64,000 bases of DNA from Tribonema minus (Eukaryota > Sar > Xanthophyceae > Tribonematales > Tribonemataceae), in assembly GCA_017506865.1 (NCBI GenBank), contig JAFCMP010000528.1, forward strand, positions 124,001 through 188,000, written 5' to 3'. Position numbers and translations under genes: made by a program. The notes below the pieces were generated by a model. It was not told the origin of the DNA. It searched no databases and saw only the letters and a program-made list of their open reading frames with translations. This document shows, piece by piece, positions 11,411 to 22,488 of this stretch (position 1 is its first letter; each line of letters opens with the position of its first letter).

Positions 11411-13058
11411 TACTTAGCAGATGCAGATGATTCTTTGGCACTACCACGTTGGACGTCGGCTATGGCAGCGGCACGTCAACCTAATGCCATCGCAGAGCTG
11501 CTTTGGCGGTACCGTCACACGTATGGTGCCGGTGTGCTGGAGAATGAGTATCCAGCTGAAATGCCAGACTATAGATTGGTGGCGCGAGAGTATCACCAAA
11601 AGCTGTTTGGTGACAACTTGGGAGCTGAGGGAGGATCTGGACCGATTCAGGTCTCTTACAGATGATGATGAAGTGTCTTCGTCGGCGTACGAACGCGTCG
11701 TTTGGACAGTACTGGCATCAACCCGAAGACAGGGTTAACTACTTTCAACCATGAAGGTGGCGCTGGGCCTGACGATGGGATTCGCCCACATCGAAGCTTT
11801 GAGGCTGCAGAGTGGAAGGAAGTTTGGGCCGCCGGCGAGGTGGGGCTATGGGCTCCACAACTGACGGAAGTGGTGCTGTGCTACAACAGTTGCAGCAAGG
11901 CGACAAAGAGTTCGCCTTCCATCGTCCAAGTAGTGGACTACCCACACACGGTGCCTGACCCGTACTTAAAAGCGACCGACAAGGTACGCGTGTGGCACCC
12001 TCGGGTTGGAAAAGTCACTATCGAACCGGCTTGGCGGCTAGCCCCGTGCTGCTAACCGCGCAACACTCGCTTGCTGGCTTGCAGTGAAATTGCAGGGGTG
12101 ACGAACGGCGTGATCACAATACTGGTGGAGGTCGAAGAGTCATTTGACGCTCAGTTACGTCTGGAGGACACACGCACAGGGGCAGAGGGGGTACTGGTGC
12201 GCCCTATCATCAATGGCATCAGGCAGCCTCCGCTCGAGCTGCCGTGGCATGTGCTTCAACCGCTTGGTCGGAGTGTGACCTCCTTCTGCACGCTCTTCAA
12301 CAACAAGGGGCTGATGGACTGTTATGACATAGCTCCGAAAGACGTCGAGGAGTGGGCTCTGCCGCTGGTGTATACATCTTGCCCCAGCAGCCTGGACGGA
12401 CCTTATCCGACCAAGGCGTCTAGCGCGAGTGGTACTGGTTTGGGTTCTCGAAGCTCGTCCAGCTCTGTTAGTCATCAGGCAGCAAACAGCCAAAGGCTCG
12501 GTTCAAGGGCGACACCTCAGCAGCACTCATCTCGTGCCGGCTCTGTGGCTTCGGAGCTGAGGCTCGGGAGTCCTAGCCCAACCAGCAGTGCCACTGTTGC
12601 CCGTCTGCAGCTGCACATCCCGCCGCCTTCGCCGCTGAAAAGCGGCGCAGATTCCTATGACAGTTCCAGTGCGCCCAGCACGACTTCAAGCATGCGCGCA
12701 GTGGAGCTTCAGGCCAAATTGGACGAGCAGGAGCGAATTCGCGCGCAGGACAGGGCCAAGATGAAGGAGCAGGAACGATTGCATGCATTGGAAAAGTCAA
12801 AGTGGGAAGGACAGATGCGGTTGCTCGTGGAGGAGCAAAACCGACGTGATGCGACTCGTGGGCCGGAGAGGAGTACTGGTGGGCTTCGTCGACAGGATGG
12901 GACAGAAAGGTGTGCGCAGCAGGTCTCTACTAGGCTGTCTATGGGGCATGAGCACAGCAGCAGCGGCCTGGCGCGCCGAGTTGAGGCTGAACGCCACAGC
13001 CGTGTCATAGCAACATCAGACAACGCGCGCCCTCAAAGCATTCGAGACATGACTGCGG

Positions 13059-15664
13059 GTGAACGTGTGCGATCGTCATCTCAGAGAATGCCATCTCAGC
13101 CCCATGCAGCAGGCGGCTGCTGTTAGTGAGACAGCAGCCATGATGGGTGTGAGCCCCATACGCACGTCCACCAGCAAGCCGGCAATGCCTACGGTAAAAC
13201 AAGACTATGGCGCATTCTGCAACCGGACGCTGGCTGACAACCAGGAGAAGGGAGTTCGCCTCACCAGGGATCAGCTCAACAGCCTTTGGCGCCGTGAAGA
13301 GCAAAAGCGGGGTTTGTGCAATGTGGTTGGTGGAGATTGGGCTTTTGATGTGAGGCCGACTGAGCGCAGGGTTACCACTGGTGGAGCTATGGGACTTCAG
13401 GCTGACATGCCACCACCTGCCGCACGCGGACTGGACAACAGAGTGACGGCAACGAAGGAGACCGTGGACTTGGTGGGCGATATTGGCACGGATCCTCGCA
13501 CTACAATACAGGTCGGTGGTGTATCTCAGCGGGCAGTTGCCAATCAGCAAGCAATTACTGATCAGGAGAGAGAGTTGGCTTACTGGAAGGAACAGCATGC
13601 TAGTCAGTCTGAGGCAATTGCAGGCCTCACTCAGAAGGTGGACATGGTGCAAGTTGCTATGGAAGACAAGGTCAAGGAGGTGCGCGATGCTGAACGGCCA
13701 GCACGTCAAATTATGGGGCAGGAGCTCGTCAAGACTATGGCACAGACGAGGGAGGAGAAGACCTCGTCCAACATTCCCTTGCCTCGACGTATTGTGGGTA
13801 ACGCTGGGCCAGGTGTGGTCACGCTGTCCTCCAAAGTGCAGGGGGGTGTGCCCCTGTTTCGCAATGATGGCATGGCAACCTACAATTGCCGAGTGGGGTG
13901 GCAGTGGGCACAGACGTCACAGATGACGCCGTCAAGTACCTGGCGCTGGTACGCGATTTCACTTACAACACCACAAAAGGGCCCCGGGGTCCCCCGGCAC
14001 CGTCGCACCTATACACGGTGTTCACAAAGGGGCTGGATCGTATCGCCACTGGCTGGATAACCAGCTACATGGAGAAACCTGGACGAGAGGATGCTGAACT
14101 TTCAGCCAGTCAGGTGACGGAGGAGTTGTGGGAGCAGCTCAAAAGGGACTTTGTAAAACGATTCCCAGAGGACCAACAGCGTGCACGGGCAGTGGGTGCA
14201 TGCCGCCGTGTGCGGCTACCACCGGGCACGCGTATTCGTGCATTCGTGGAGGAGCTGACGGTGCTGCACAAACGGTCACTTACCAGCATTGAGCGCGCAG
14301 AACCAGCAGTGCGCATGGCGGGTTTCATGCGACTCCTGTGTGACACTCTCAGCCTGAGTGCCACGGATGCAGGCTCATCGGCGTTCTCACGGCGTGTGGG
14401 CATCCTTACCAACGTGGTACGTGCCAAGGAGAAAATATTGCAGCGCACCCAAAGCGTGGATCTAGACACTGATGCGCTGGGCACACTCCTTGAGGACAAA
14501 GAGGAGGAGTTTGTGAACGAGAATTACCTCGAAAGCTGGGAGAGCCTGTCGGTGGCGGAGACCGAGGGCCGGCAGCAGGGAAAAGGGCGCCGCCGCGACA
14601 TACTGGGTGGTAACGCGGCGGATACCCTCAGCTCACCCAGCTCAGCACTTGATGCAAATGTTGGCATGGGCAGCAATGCAACACCTGGTGCTCCGCCTGG
14701 CCCAAATGGACAGGACGTGCAGCGTCAAACCAACCAAGCCAACCAGCAACTGGCGGATGTACACAGCATAATCAACACATTGGTGTCGATGATGCAGCAG
14801 TTGCACCAACAGCAACAGATGCAACAGCAAATGCAACAAGCTCAGCAGTACATGGTGCCTCAACAGCGACAGCAGTGGGGCGCAGGAGTTGGTGGCGGCG
14901 GTCGCGGTGGTCAGTATGTACCTGGTGGGGGCCCCACAGCGTGGAAGCAGGGGCCCATCAATGGTGGCATGACAGGTAGGGGTCGCGGCGGCGCTGGGAG
15001 ATTCAACAACCGGCCCTACCAACAGTTTGGCTCGAGACCAGGCCAAGGCCAAGTGCCAGTGCATGTAGCAGACATGCCTGACGCCCGACGGACGGGCGCA
15101 GGGGAGGTATCGGCCGCAGCAAACCCAGTAGCCATGGTGGCCGTCACTGCTGCTATGGTTGACGAGCTCGTGTCCTTAGGCGATGCCTTCGACACCTTTG
15201 AGTTCGGGGATGTCGTGGAATGCTGTCTTGCTTGCACAGACGAGGTCCGTGGAGTCTCAGTGTCGCAGGTGGAAGCTAGACACCTCATTGCGGCGTGCAA
15301 TGCTGCTTTGGTACCCCCGGTTTGCGAGACCCAACCACAGCACATGCAACAGGCAGCGGGGGCGGCACAACTAGCCGTCAACAGCGTGCAGCGCCAGGAA
15401 GGGGTGCAGCTACTGAAAGCCTTTGTCGCCATCGGAGGTACTCCCACGCCCGGACTGTTGGACCCTGGCGCACTGGCAACGTTCCTGGCCACTCGCGGGT
15501 TCATGCTCATTCTCAAACTGCTGCGTCAGCGGGGATATGACCAGCGCGCCACTCAGGTCCTAGGTGAGCAACGCCAGTCAACATATGCAGCCGTGAGAGG
15601 AGTGAATGGCAGCATTTCGCCAACTGAACGCAGTGGTCCAGATGCGCTTCTCATGGGGCAGTGA
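13059..15664 (+). pseudogene. Gag capsid- and retropepsin-like polyprotein
   Basis: Two overlapping frames: 13,059-14,060, then 13,886-15,664 in the -1 frame. The second resembles Ty3-type Gag: a GWITSYM...ELWEQLKRDFVKRF core followed by LPPGTRIRAFVEELTVLH, at about residues 50-125. A Gln-rich stretch and a Gly/Arg-rich stretch (residues 300-385) follow, and could bind nucleic acid. Near residues 525-555 a GLLDPGALATFL block resembles the retropepsin active site, where D-S/T-G would be expected; here it reads D-P-G. Protease similarity continues in another frame at 16,113 (LLLLGLDLLRAHDW). The -1 step could be programmed or a lesion. No CCHC knuckle is seen. Confidence 0.5.
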
Positions 15665-16172
15665 GGGTGGGGCTGGCGAGCACATAGTGGTGCCGGTCGA
15701 CTTCCACGTGGAGGCCGAACAAGTGCTAAGCAGCGAGCCAAACATATATCGCGGATGTGTCGGTTTTGCTGGGGAGTATATCGAGGGCGTATTGGCATTT
15801 CTAGGCGGTATACGTATAAAGCGAACGCAGAAGGCGCAGCCGCGCTTGTGTGCCAGCCTGGACCACCGGCCTGCAGAAGATAAATGAGATCACATGTCCA
15901 TATGCTTTTTTGGAATGATGGAAAAGCCAGGATACGACAGCAGAAAATTGAGTCAAAAAGAAGTTACCTCTAGAGTCTTGGCAGACGCCAGCCACGAAGC
16001 CATCGCACAGCTGCAAGCTGGGGGGTGGGTGGGGCTTCTTTGGAGCCTGTTCTTGTCTTTCAGACGCTGGGCGAACTTTGGGAAGCTGCTCCGCACCAAG
16101 GACCACAAGTTGCAGATGCGCTTCTCATGGGGCAGTGAGGGGGGTGCTGGCGAGCACACGGTGGTGCTGGTT
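15639..16172. repeat. 60-bp direct repeats bracketing an insertion
   Basis: 15,639-15,698 and 16,113-16,172 are near-identical, both containing CAGATGCGCTTCTCATGGGG. The intervening 0.4 kb interrupts the retropepsin-like region: the part before reads up to the D-P-G block, and the second copy of the repeat leads into LLLLGLDLLRAHDW. It could be an insertion with a long target duplication or a tandem duplication with later divergence. Confidence 0.6.
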
Positions 16173-17120
16173 CAGCTCCTTCTGCTGGGTCTGGACTTAC
16201 TGCGCGCCCATGACTGGAGGCCCAACCCGGGTTACAAAGCATTCACTGTCAGCGTTGATGGCAAGGACTTTGAATACCTGGTGCGTGATTCTACTGATGT
16301 CGACCGTTTCCATGATGACATCAGGAACAATAGCGCTCCTGGGGCCACGGGCGGTGGCAATGGCAGCAGGCAGCACTCAAACGCAGTTATGGGTCGCAAC
16401 ATGAGTGCAGCAGCCAGGGTCGAGCACGCGGATGCCGCACCTGCTGACTTATTCGCATCTCTGCAGTCAGCAGCAGTAAGGCTGACATCCTTGGACAGCA
16501 CAGGATCGGTACAGCTTTCTATGGCTCAGAACGCCGCCAACGTACGCTTCGTGGTGGCTGCTGTGCTAGCTGGCAAGGAGGTGCTTCTGGAGGGCATCCC
16601 GCTTGCCGACATCGTTAGCTGCGGCTCTCCGGACGCCCACCATGCTCTTGCTGCGGGTTCAGTTACAGGTGCATCTCTTCATACGTGCAGCCCACCATCC
16701 CGCCCGCAGTGTGCGACACACTCGCCGGTGGCTTCGTGTGTGGGGGGGAGGAACACTGCTAAAAACATTGCTGCACCTACCATCGCTGACACGCCGGCCG
16801 GTGCCACCGCTGCAGCTGACAGTACCGCCTCAACGCCAGAGGTGGAGGGCGTGATCAAAGATGAGGCGCGGGCAGGCAACAGGGACGCCTCCTCGACTTT
16901 GATACGTGAGAATGCGCTGACTGATTGCTGCGACGACGTTGCGGGGCTCACAAACAACAGATGGCCATGGTCGGCTGTGGCGCCGAAGGTGGTGAATGCT
17001 GTGACAGCGCTGCCCGCGTTCATAGCTCTGAGGGTGGTGACAACAATGAGTACGCAGCCCGCGCTCAGGGCGCAGAGATGGGTGGTGATAGTAATGAGGC
17101 CGCAGGCGATCAGGGCTTAG
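15894..17120 (+). CDS. Retroelement ORF with retropepsin C-terminal part
   Basis: An open frame of 408 codons whose start is arbitrary. Residues about 75-135 contain the RFSWGSEGGAGEH...LLLLGLDLLRAHDW segment, which fits the second half of a retroviral-type aspartic protease (the ILGxDxL motif). The rest is Ala/Ser/Asp-rich without a known domain. A VLLEGIPLADIV stretch near residue 230 resembles IILAGLPVPQVADG in the ORF at 20,871, so this part was also duplicated between units A and B. It is probably a fragment of a longer, now interrupted polyprotein. Confidence 0.4.
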   Translation: MSICFFGMMEKPGYDSRKLSQKEVTSRVLADASHEAIAQLQAGGWVGLLWSLFLSFRRWANFGKLLRTKDHKLQMRFSWGSEGGAGEHTVVLVQLLLLGLDLLRAHDWRPNPGYKAFTVSVDGKDFEYLVRDSTDVDRFHDDIRNNSAPGATGGGNGSRQHSNAVMGRNMSAAARVEHADAAPADLFASLQSAAVRLTSLDSTGSVQLSMAQNAANVRFVVAAVLAGKEVLLEGIPLADIVSCGSPDAHHALAAGSVTGASLHTCSPPSRPQCATHSPVASCVGGRNTAKNIAAPTIADTPAGATAAADSTASTPEVEGVIKDEARAGNRDASSTLIRENALTDCCDDVAGLTNNRWPWSAVAPKVVNAVTALPAFIALRVVTTMSTQPALRAQRWVVIVMRPQAIRA

Positions 17121-18268
17121 TGGCCTCTCCGCCGGATGATGGTCTCATGACAAGCAGGGCAGATAGCCACTCAAACGCGCACAGCGTCAGCCTGGGCGGC
17201 AGCAACTCCAGCAATGTTGAAATGTCCAACGACCTTGGGGCATCAGCTGCTCAGAGCGATGGCAGTCTATCAGGGCAAGATGACACAGCCATGCCACTGT
17301 TGGCGGAGGACTGGGTTCTCAACGACTCAGTACTGGATCCTGACAGTCGTGATCTGATAAAGGCCATACGGGCCGCGGAACGGGTGGAGCTCGCCAGGCC
17401 CCAGACGGTGCACAGCACCTTGCACACAACAGCTCGTTGCGTGCAATCACATGCAGCCGACATTGACAGCCCCATACGTCATGCATCGCAACCGGAGGCG
17501 ATTGTCAATGTAGATGGTGGGCATGGGTTCTTTGAGCCTTTGGCGTTCCTACTGGAGGGCCTTGGTGATGAGGTGGACCAGATCATGTGTGCGCCCAGGC
17601 GTATCGGCGCCTGTACGATGTCGTACAGGCGCCGATACGCCTGGGCGCACACATGGAGGAGAACGTGGGGGATAACTCGGAGGAGTCCTCAGATAGCAGT
17701 TCTACGCTGTCTGGCGAGCGCGTGCAGGCCTACCAACAGCGGGCGGCTCTGCGTCGGCGTCGACGTATGGCGGCGCTCCGTGAGGCTGCACGGTTGGCAT
17801 CTGTTGAGGAGAAGCGTAAAGCGGAGTGGCCTTGCATAGATCCAAAGTTGGACGAGATGGCCATCAAGCACCAGAAGCTACTCGATGCTGCACGTGATGC
17901 GCTGGCTAATGCATCGCAAACGACAGAGGCTTTCCTGGTGCAGCATGCGGATAGGCAGAGCCCGCTGGACTTGCGAATGCGCAGCTTGGTCGCGGCACGA
18001 AGGGAGCTGCTTCGCCGGCGCTTTGCTGGGGAGCAGTCTCAAGGCTCAACCGCTCTCATCTGGTGAGGAGGGTCCGGTGGCCGTTGAGTTACGGGCAGAA
18101 GTAGAGCGCCTGCTGACAGAAGTGCGTGCTGCCAATACCTGTTCCTTGGATGGGGTGGACATGAGCTCCGATGATGGGGGGGTGGCAGCCTTCCCAGAAT
18201 CTGATGCAGACAACATGTTAACGGTGGCGAGGGCTGACGCACGCCGTTGGGTGGAGGCTCTATTGTGA
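16925..18268 (+). pseudogene. Retroelement 3' ORF broken by a palindrome
   Basis: Three frames make up one likely ancestral reading: 16,925 up to about 17,584, then 17,621-18,040, then a third frame to 18,268. A perfect 35-bp inverted duplication at 17,584-17,655 sits at the first switch; leaving out one 35-nt arm would join the first two frames without a stop. The protein is acidic and Ser/Asp-rich before the break, then basic and helical (RVQAYQQRAALRRRRR, EAARLASVEEKRK). No known domain. Confidence 0.4.
17584..17655. repeat. 72-nt perfect palindrome (35-bp arms, 2-nt loop)
   Basis: The left arm 17,584-17,618 and right arm 17,621-17,655 are exact reverse complements, separated by TG. The arms begin CATGTGTGCGCCCAGG. 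It lies inside an open frame, where such long perfect palindromes are very unusual. Confidence 0.97.
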
Positions 18269-18289
18269 GAGCATGCCCTGGAGATACCT

Positions 18290-18499
18290 ATGGCAGGCCG
18301 ACGTCAGCGCATCACTGCACTGTACAAAGTGCTTTTGAAACGCCTCACTCGCACACGCCTCCGATCCATTCAGCGCATACACCGCGCGGTGCAACAGTCT
18401 GAGCAGGGGCAGCCTCGCACCAGGGAACCAGCCTCATCGGACACACCTGGCAGCTCTTCGTATGTGCCACACCGACGCAGGATGTCATCAACGGGTTAA
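18290..18499 (+). CDS. Basic C-terminal fragment of unit A
   Basis: Starts MAGRRQRITALYKVLLKRLTR and continues in the same frame as the preceding stop at 18,268, from which it is separated by a few codons. Rich in Arg and Ser. It stops inside the primer-site-like word that opens unit B, so it marks the junction of the two units. Probably a piece of the same decayed polyprotein. Confidence 0.3.
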   Translation: MAGRRQRITALYKVLLKRLTRTRLRSIQRIHRAVQQSEQGQPRTREPASSDTPGSSSYVPHRRRMSSTG

Positions 18500-18500
18500 T

Positions 18501-18515
18501 TGGTTGGCGCTGAGG
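18501..18515 (+). promoter_or_regulatory. Primer-binding-site-like word, unit B
   Basis: The second copy of the conserved TGGTTGGCGCTGAGG word. A further shared block in the leader, GCCTACGGCGCTGG followed by a G-run and TGCTGCAG, occurs at about 10,083 and 18,947, confirming that the two leaders are homologous. Confidence 0.35.
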
Positions 18516-18994
18516 AGCGATTGCAGGCAGCGCTGGCGTGGCGTTGGGACAGCGGCTCAGTACATGGGTACGTCATCTAGCCTGCTTCTCAATTGTCGTA
18601 GCTGGCTTCCTCGCATGATCGCGGCGTGCTTCTGTGGCCTCATGTTACAGTTTTCGCTTCGTTGCTAGTTTTCGAGGCGTAATCTGCGTGTTTGCCGAGG
18701 TCGCACGGTTGCGTGCTCTGGCACATTGCTAATTCAAAGGCACTGCCATATCATCTACCTAGGAGCACGGTATCCTACGGCCTGGTGAAATTTGTGGAGT
18801 GCGGAGTGGATTTTTCTACAGCCAGTTTTTCTTGCGAGGCAGCGCTGCCACACCCGGCTGCCTCGAACGCCGACTGGGTGGGCGACATTGCGCGTGCTCG
18901 TTAGTGTCACTGGCTTAGAAGCCACACGTACTGCAGCTCTACACCGCCTACGGCGCTGGGTGGGGGGGGGTGCTGCAGCTTCTGGTGCAGAGAC

Positions 18995-20822
18995 GTGGCA
19001 CACAAACTGGCTGGGCAACAGTATATCAGCCTGCTTGACGCTCGACTGTTGAGCTCAGTGATCTGCAAACCATCAAGACAACCATGGCGAGCTCAGTCGG
19101 CAAGGATGTTGAGTGCGCATGACATGCCAGCTTCTGTGAGACCGAGGGGAGATGATGTGAAGTCATGGCGGCGCTTCGGCATGCTCAGTAACGTGTCGAA
19201 AAACTTCAGGCCACCGATGACAACATCACGTACAGGTGTGCTGAGAGAGGATGCCGTCGCAGCTGCTTTGCTGTGCCTCAGTTCTACGCGCGGTGCAATC
19301 GAGCTGGATGGGTCAGGTGCACGTGAGCAACCACGCTGGACGGCAGCCACAGCAGCAGCACACCAGCCTGACGTGTTTGCGAAGGAGCTCAGGGACTTCG
19401 ATCAGGTGTATGGTCCGTTCGTCTCGGAGCATCCGTACCCAACTGACGTGCCGGATTATCGGTTGGTGCCGCCGTCCTCAGTCAACAGCGGTTGTATGGT
19501 GTCAACGTGGGGAGCCCCGAGATGAGCTAGACTGCTGCGCGTCCTTCACCGACGATGATGAGGTCCTAAGCACGGCGTAGGAGCGGGTCGTGTGGACGGT
19601 GGCTGGGGTTCATTCTGACTCCGGTCGGGTCACGCTGGTTTGTGGCGGCGGCGCAGGTCCTGATGGTGAGGTCCGTCCCTACAAGGACTTCGAGGCGGCG
19701 GATTGGAAGGAGGCATGGGTAACTGGCGAGGTCATCCATGGGCGCCTCAGGTTGGTGAGGTGGTCTTGTACTACAGCAGCAGTTGCGCAGACAAGAAGGC
19801 CATGGGGCATGCCCTCTATCGCCCAGGTCATAGGTCATGCACAGCCAGTGTCACATCCGTTCTCGAAGGTGACTGATTTGGTGCGTATCTGGCACCCTCG
19901 GCTCGGCAGGCAAGTGGAGATACCGGCTTGGCAGCTAGCGCCTTGTTGGTTGCCTCGTAACACTCGTCTGCTGGCACGCTGTGGACTTTCGGGGGTCATC
20001 ACCGGCGAAATCACGATGCTGGTGGAGATGGAATGCTCGTTTGATGGCCAGGCGCGTCTGCGAGACATTTGTGATGGTTATGGCGGAGTACTTGTACGTC
20101 CTATCATCGACGGCAAAATACAGCAAACAGTCATGCTTGCGTGGCATAAGCTACAGCCACTGGGGCGCAGTGTATCTTCCTTCTGCACCCTACCTCCTGA
20201 CCGGGCGCTGACGGACTCGTACGTGCTGGCCCCAACAGACGTCGAGGAGTGGGCTAGGCCGCTGGTGTACGCGTCTTCTCCCTCCTTGCTGGACCGCGCA
20301 TATACTCCCAACATGTCCAGTCCACTGCGCGCGTGGTTGAGCTCTGATGGCTATCGGGTTTTCTCACACCGCCCCAAGAATGGCCTTCAAGGGTTGCAGA
20401 TGCAGCCCTCAGTGCTCCAGCGCAGCTCGTGTGCAGCTTACGCGCCGGCTGTGCCAGGCGATCAGACAAACAGACAGTGCAACGGGGTAGTGGATGGCGC
20501 AGCCGGCATGTCTCTGCGGGTGCCCATGTGCTCGGCGGTCCAGGTTTGCTCTGGGCCAGGTGACTCCAGCGCGCATGGGAGGCTGCGTGCAGATGGCTAT
20601 CATGCACGTGCAATCACTGGCGGTGCTTTATTGACAGCGGTGGCTCGTCAGGGCAGCAGTGCCAACAGAGGTACCACGCCTACCACCCGCAATTGCGACA
20701 TTGCCTCAACAGTCATAGGCGGTGACGCGGGCAACGCCGCACAAGCGAGCATGATCAGCATCAGTGGGGATGGCACTGGGTTGTGTGTCGATGGGGGTGG
20801 TCGCGTTGGCGACGCGCGGTAG
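18995..20822 (+). pseudogene. Retroelement ORF1, copy B
   Basis: Two frames (18,995-19,525 and 19,590-20,822) align with ORF1 copy A. The best part is 19,590-20,330: GGGAGPDGEVRPY, VRIWHPRLGRQ, LVEMECSFDGQARL, VRPIIDGK, LQPLGRSVSSFCTL, DVEEWARPLVY. An in-frame TAG at about 19,578 replaces a tyrosine codon of copy A, and a frameshift lies near 19,520, so the copy is damaged. Unlike copy A it has no insertion and no Gag-like region behind it. Function unknown. Confidence 0.5.
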
Positions 20823-20870
20823 ATAAGTGCTCCAACGACAACTGTTCCAGAGGAAGCAGATACATGTGTT

Positions 20871-22488
20871 TTGGCCAGACCGCAGTCGGCAGCATGTTCT
20901 TCAGCCACAGTGCAGGCGGATGAAACTGCAGCACAAGCGGAGGTAATAGAGGTTGTTGCGGAACGCGGGGTCAAAAGGATGGAATCTGCTGGAGGAGAGA
21001 TCTCATCAGGTACTCAATCGGCTTCGGCAACTGGCGACGGCTTGCTCATTGCTGTATCAGCACCAACATCAGTGTCAGGTAGTGACGCTGCTGAGCTGCA
21101 GTCTCTCAGCCATGTTGTCATCGGAGAGGGCATCATCCTTGCTGGGCTGCCCGTACCACAAGTAGCTGATGGCAGCAGCAGGGGGCGTTGGCGACACAGA
21201 ACACCAGTGGGCGGAGGTGCATGTGACTCAGAGCGGGCTACTGGCTCTGGAGATTGCGTGCCTGCTTCAGCGCTGTCCGAACTGATGCCAGCGGTGTACA
21301 TTGCCCTTCCGGGTGCACAGGTGCTGCTTGTGAACGTGACAGCGATGCACGGAACCCAGAGGCAATCAGTAATGTCAGTGTCAGTGCGCCTCTGCTGGTC
21401 AAGGGCGTCAATGGCAGTTCTCAGGGCTCGGGTACAACATTCGCTGACGACACTGGGCAAACCTACATTAGGCGCACCTCAGCAACACATGCCTCAGGCA
21501 GAGGCGCTGTCAACAGCAGCTCAGGCGGGCGTAACAGCAGCACAGGCTAGTGCGAATGGAGCGGGCGCAAAGCGTGGAAGTCAGGGCAAGGACACGGCAT
21601 TTGCGGAGGTGGCACTTCAGTCAGCGGTACCACAGGGCAAGGACACGGTTTGCTGTTGTGGCACATCAGTCAGGTACTCTATCGCCTGCACTAGTATCGC
21701 TGTCCCTGCCAGTGCCTGCAGAAACCTCAGCTAGTACTGCAGATACGGGATCGGCTCATGGCATCTTGTCTGCCGACGCGCTGCTAGCACTGCTGTCAGC
21801 AAAACGCACTAGTGACATTGGCACTGGATTGCAGTCTTGGAGCCATGCCGCTGTTCTGGTGGTGATACGACGGCATGTGTTTCAGACAGTGGTGGTACCT
21901 CAAGCACGGCCCTCGACATCGGCCAGACAGCACAACTCGGTCTACGGACTGGAAAATTACTGCTGCATTAGGCACAAGGCTCTGCAACAGCAACGCTCAG
22001 CACTGCCGCATCAACAGCAAGCCTCCGCGATACAGCACCTGCGGTCAGCACTGGTCCAGCGTTTATCATCAGCACAGCACCAACATCAGCGTCAGCTCCT
22101 CCTCGCAGCACCACAACAGCAGCAGCGCTCTGTTCTGACAGGCGGCACTTGTGTTCATCAGGCACTGTGTCCTGAAGTGCAATGGACAGACTCACCAACA
22201 CCCACACACATGACGGCAAGCCCACAACAGAGGCGGCCGCTCTTGTGCCCGCTAATGGCATTGATGACGCCTCTGTGCCGTTTGATCCAGGGATCTGTAG
22301 CAAGGCATATTGCAACAGTCCCTGCTGCCATGGGCGTCTCTTCGAAACCGCCTGCAACGCGCATCAGCGACAGTCTCTCGAGAGATGCAGGACTCAACGG
22401 CGAGGTGCAGCTGCCCCTCATTGCCTCTGACAGTTCAACGCTGCACGGAATGCACACCTGTCACGTTGCTCAGCAGCACCAGCAGTAA
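20871..22488 (+). pseudogene. Repetitive Ala/Ser/Gln-rich ORF region
   Basis: Overlapping frames 20,871-21,734 and 21,550-22,488. Three weakly similar blocks of a hydrophobic 'I(I/L)LAGLPVPQV' type, followed by Ala/Ser/Thr-rich sequence, suggest internal duplication. From about 21,950 onward the sequence is the plus-strand parent of the fragment captured at 6,010-8,635. No recognised domain. Confidence 0.35.

Larger units (their letters stand above)
10136..13126 (+). pseudogene. Retroelement ORF1, copy A (interrupted)
   Basis: Starts MDSAGDGTEK after an AACAATAAAC context. It is interrupted by an insertion of about 1.1 kb and resumes near 11,415. The middle (11,435-12,450) aligns with copy B at 19,320-20,330 at roughly half identity: PDYRLV, WKE.W..GEV, VRIWHPR/VRVWHPR, VRPII.G, LQPLGRSV.SFCTL and DVEEWA.PLVY are shared. 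Copy A has an in-frame TAA at 12,053 where copy B has a leucine codon, plus frameshifts near 11,620 and 11,720. The end (about residues 210-290 of the 12,071 frame) is a charged coiled-coil rich in E, K, R and Q. No known domain is recognised; a structural or nucleic-acid-binding role in the element is only a guess. Confidence 0.55.

Noticed and set aside
19500..19580. Conserved programmed frameshift shared by ORF1-A and ORF1-B
   Set aside because: The frame switches do not fall at equivalent positions once the proteins are aligned, and no common slippery site is visible.
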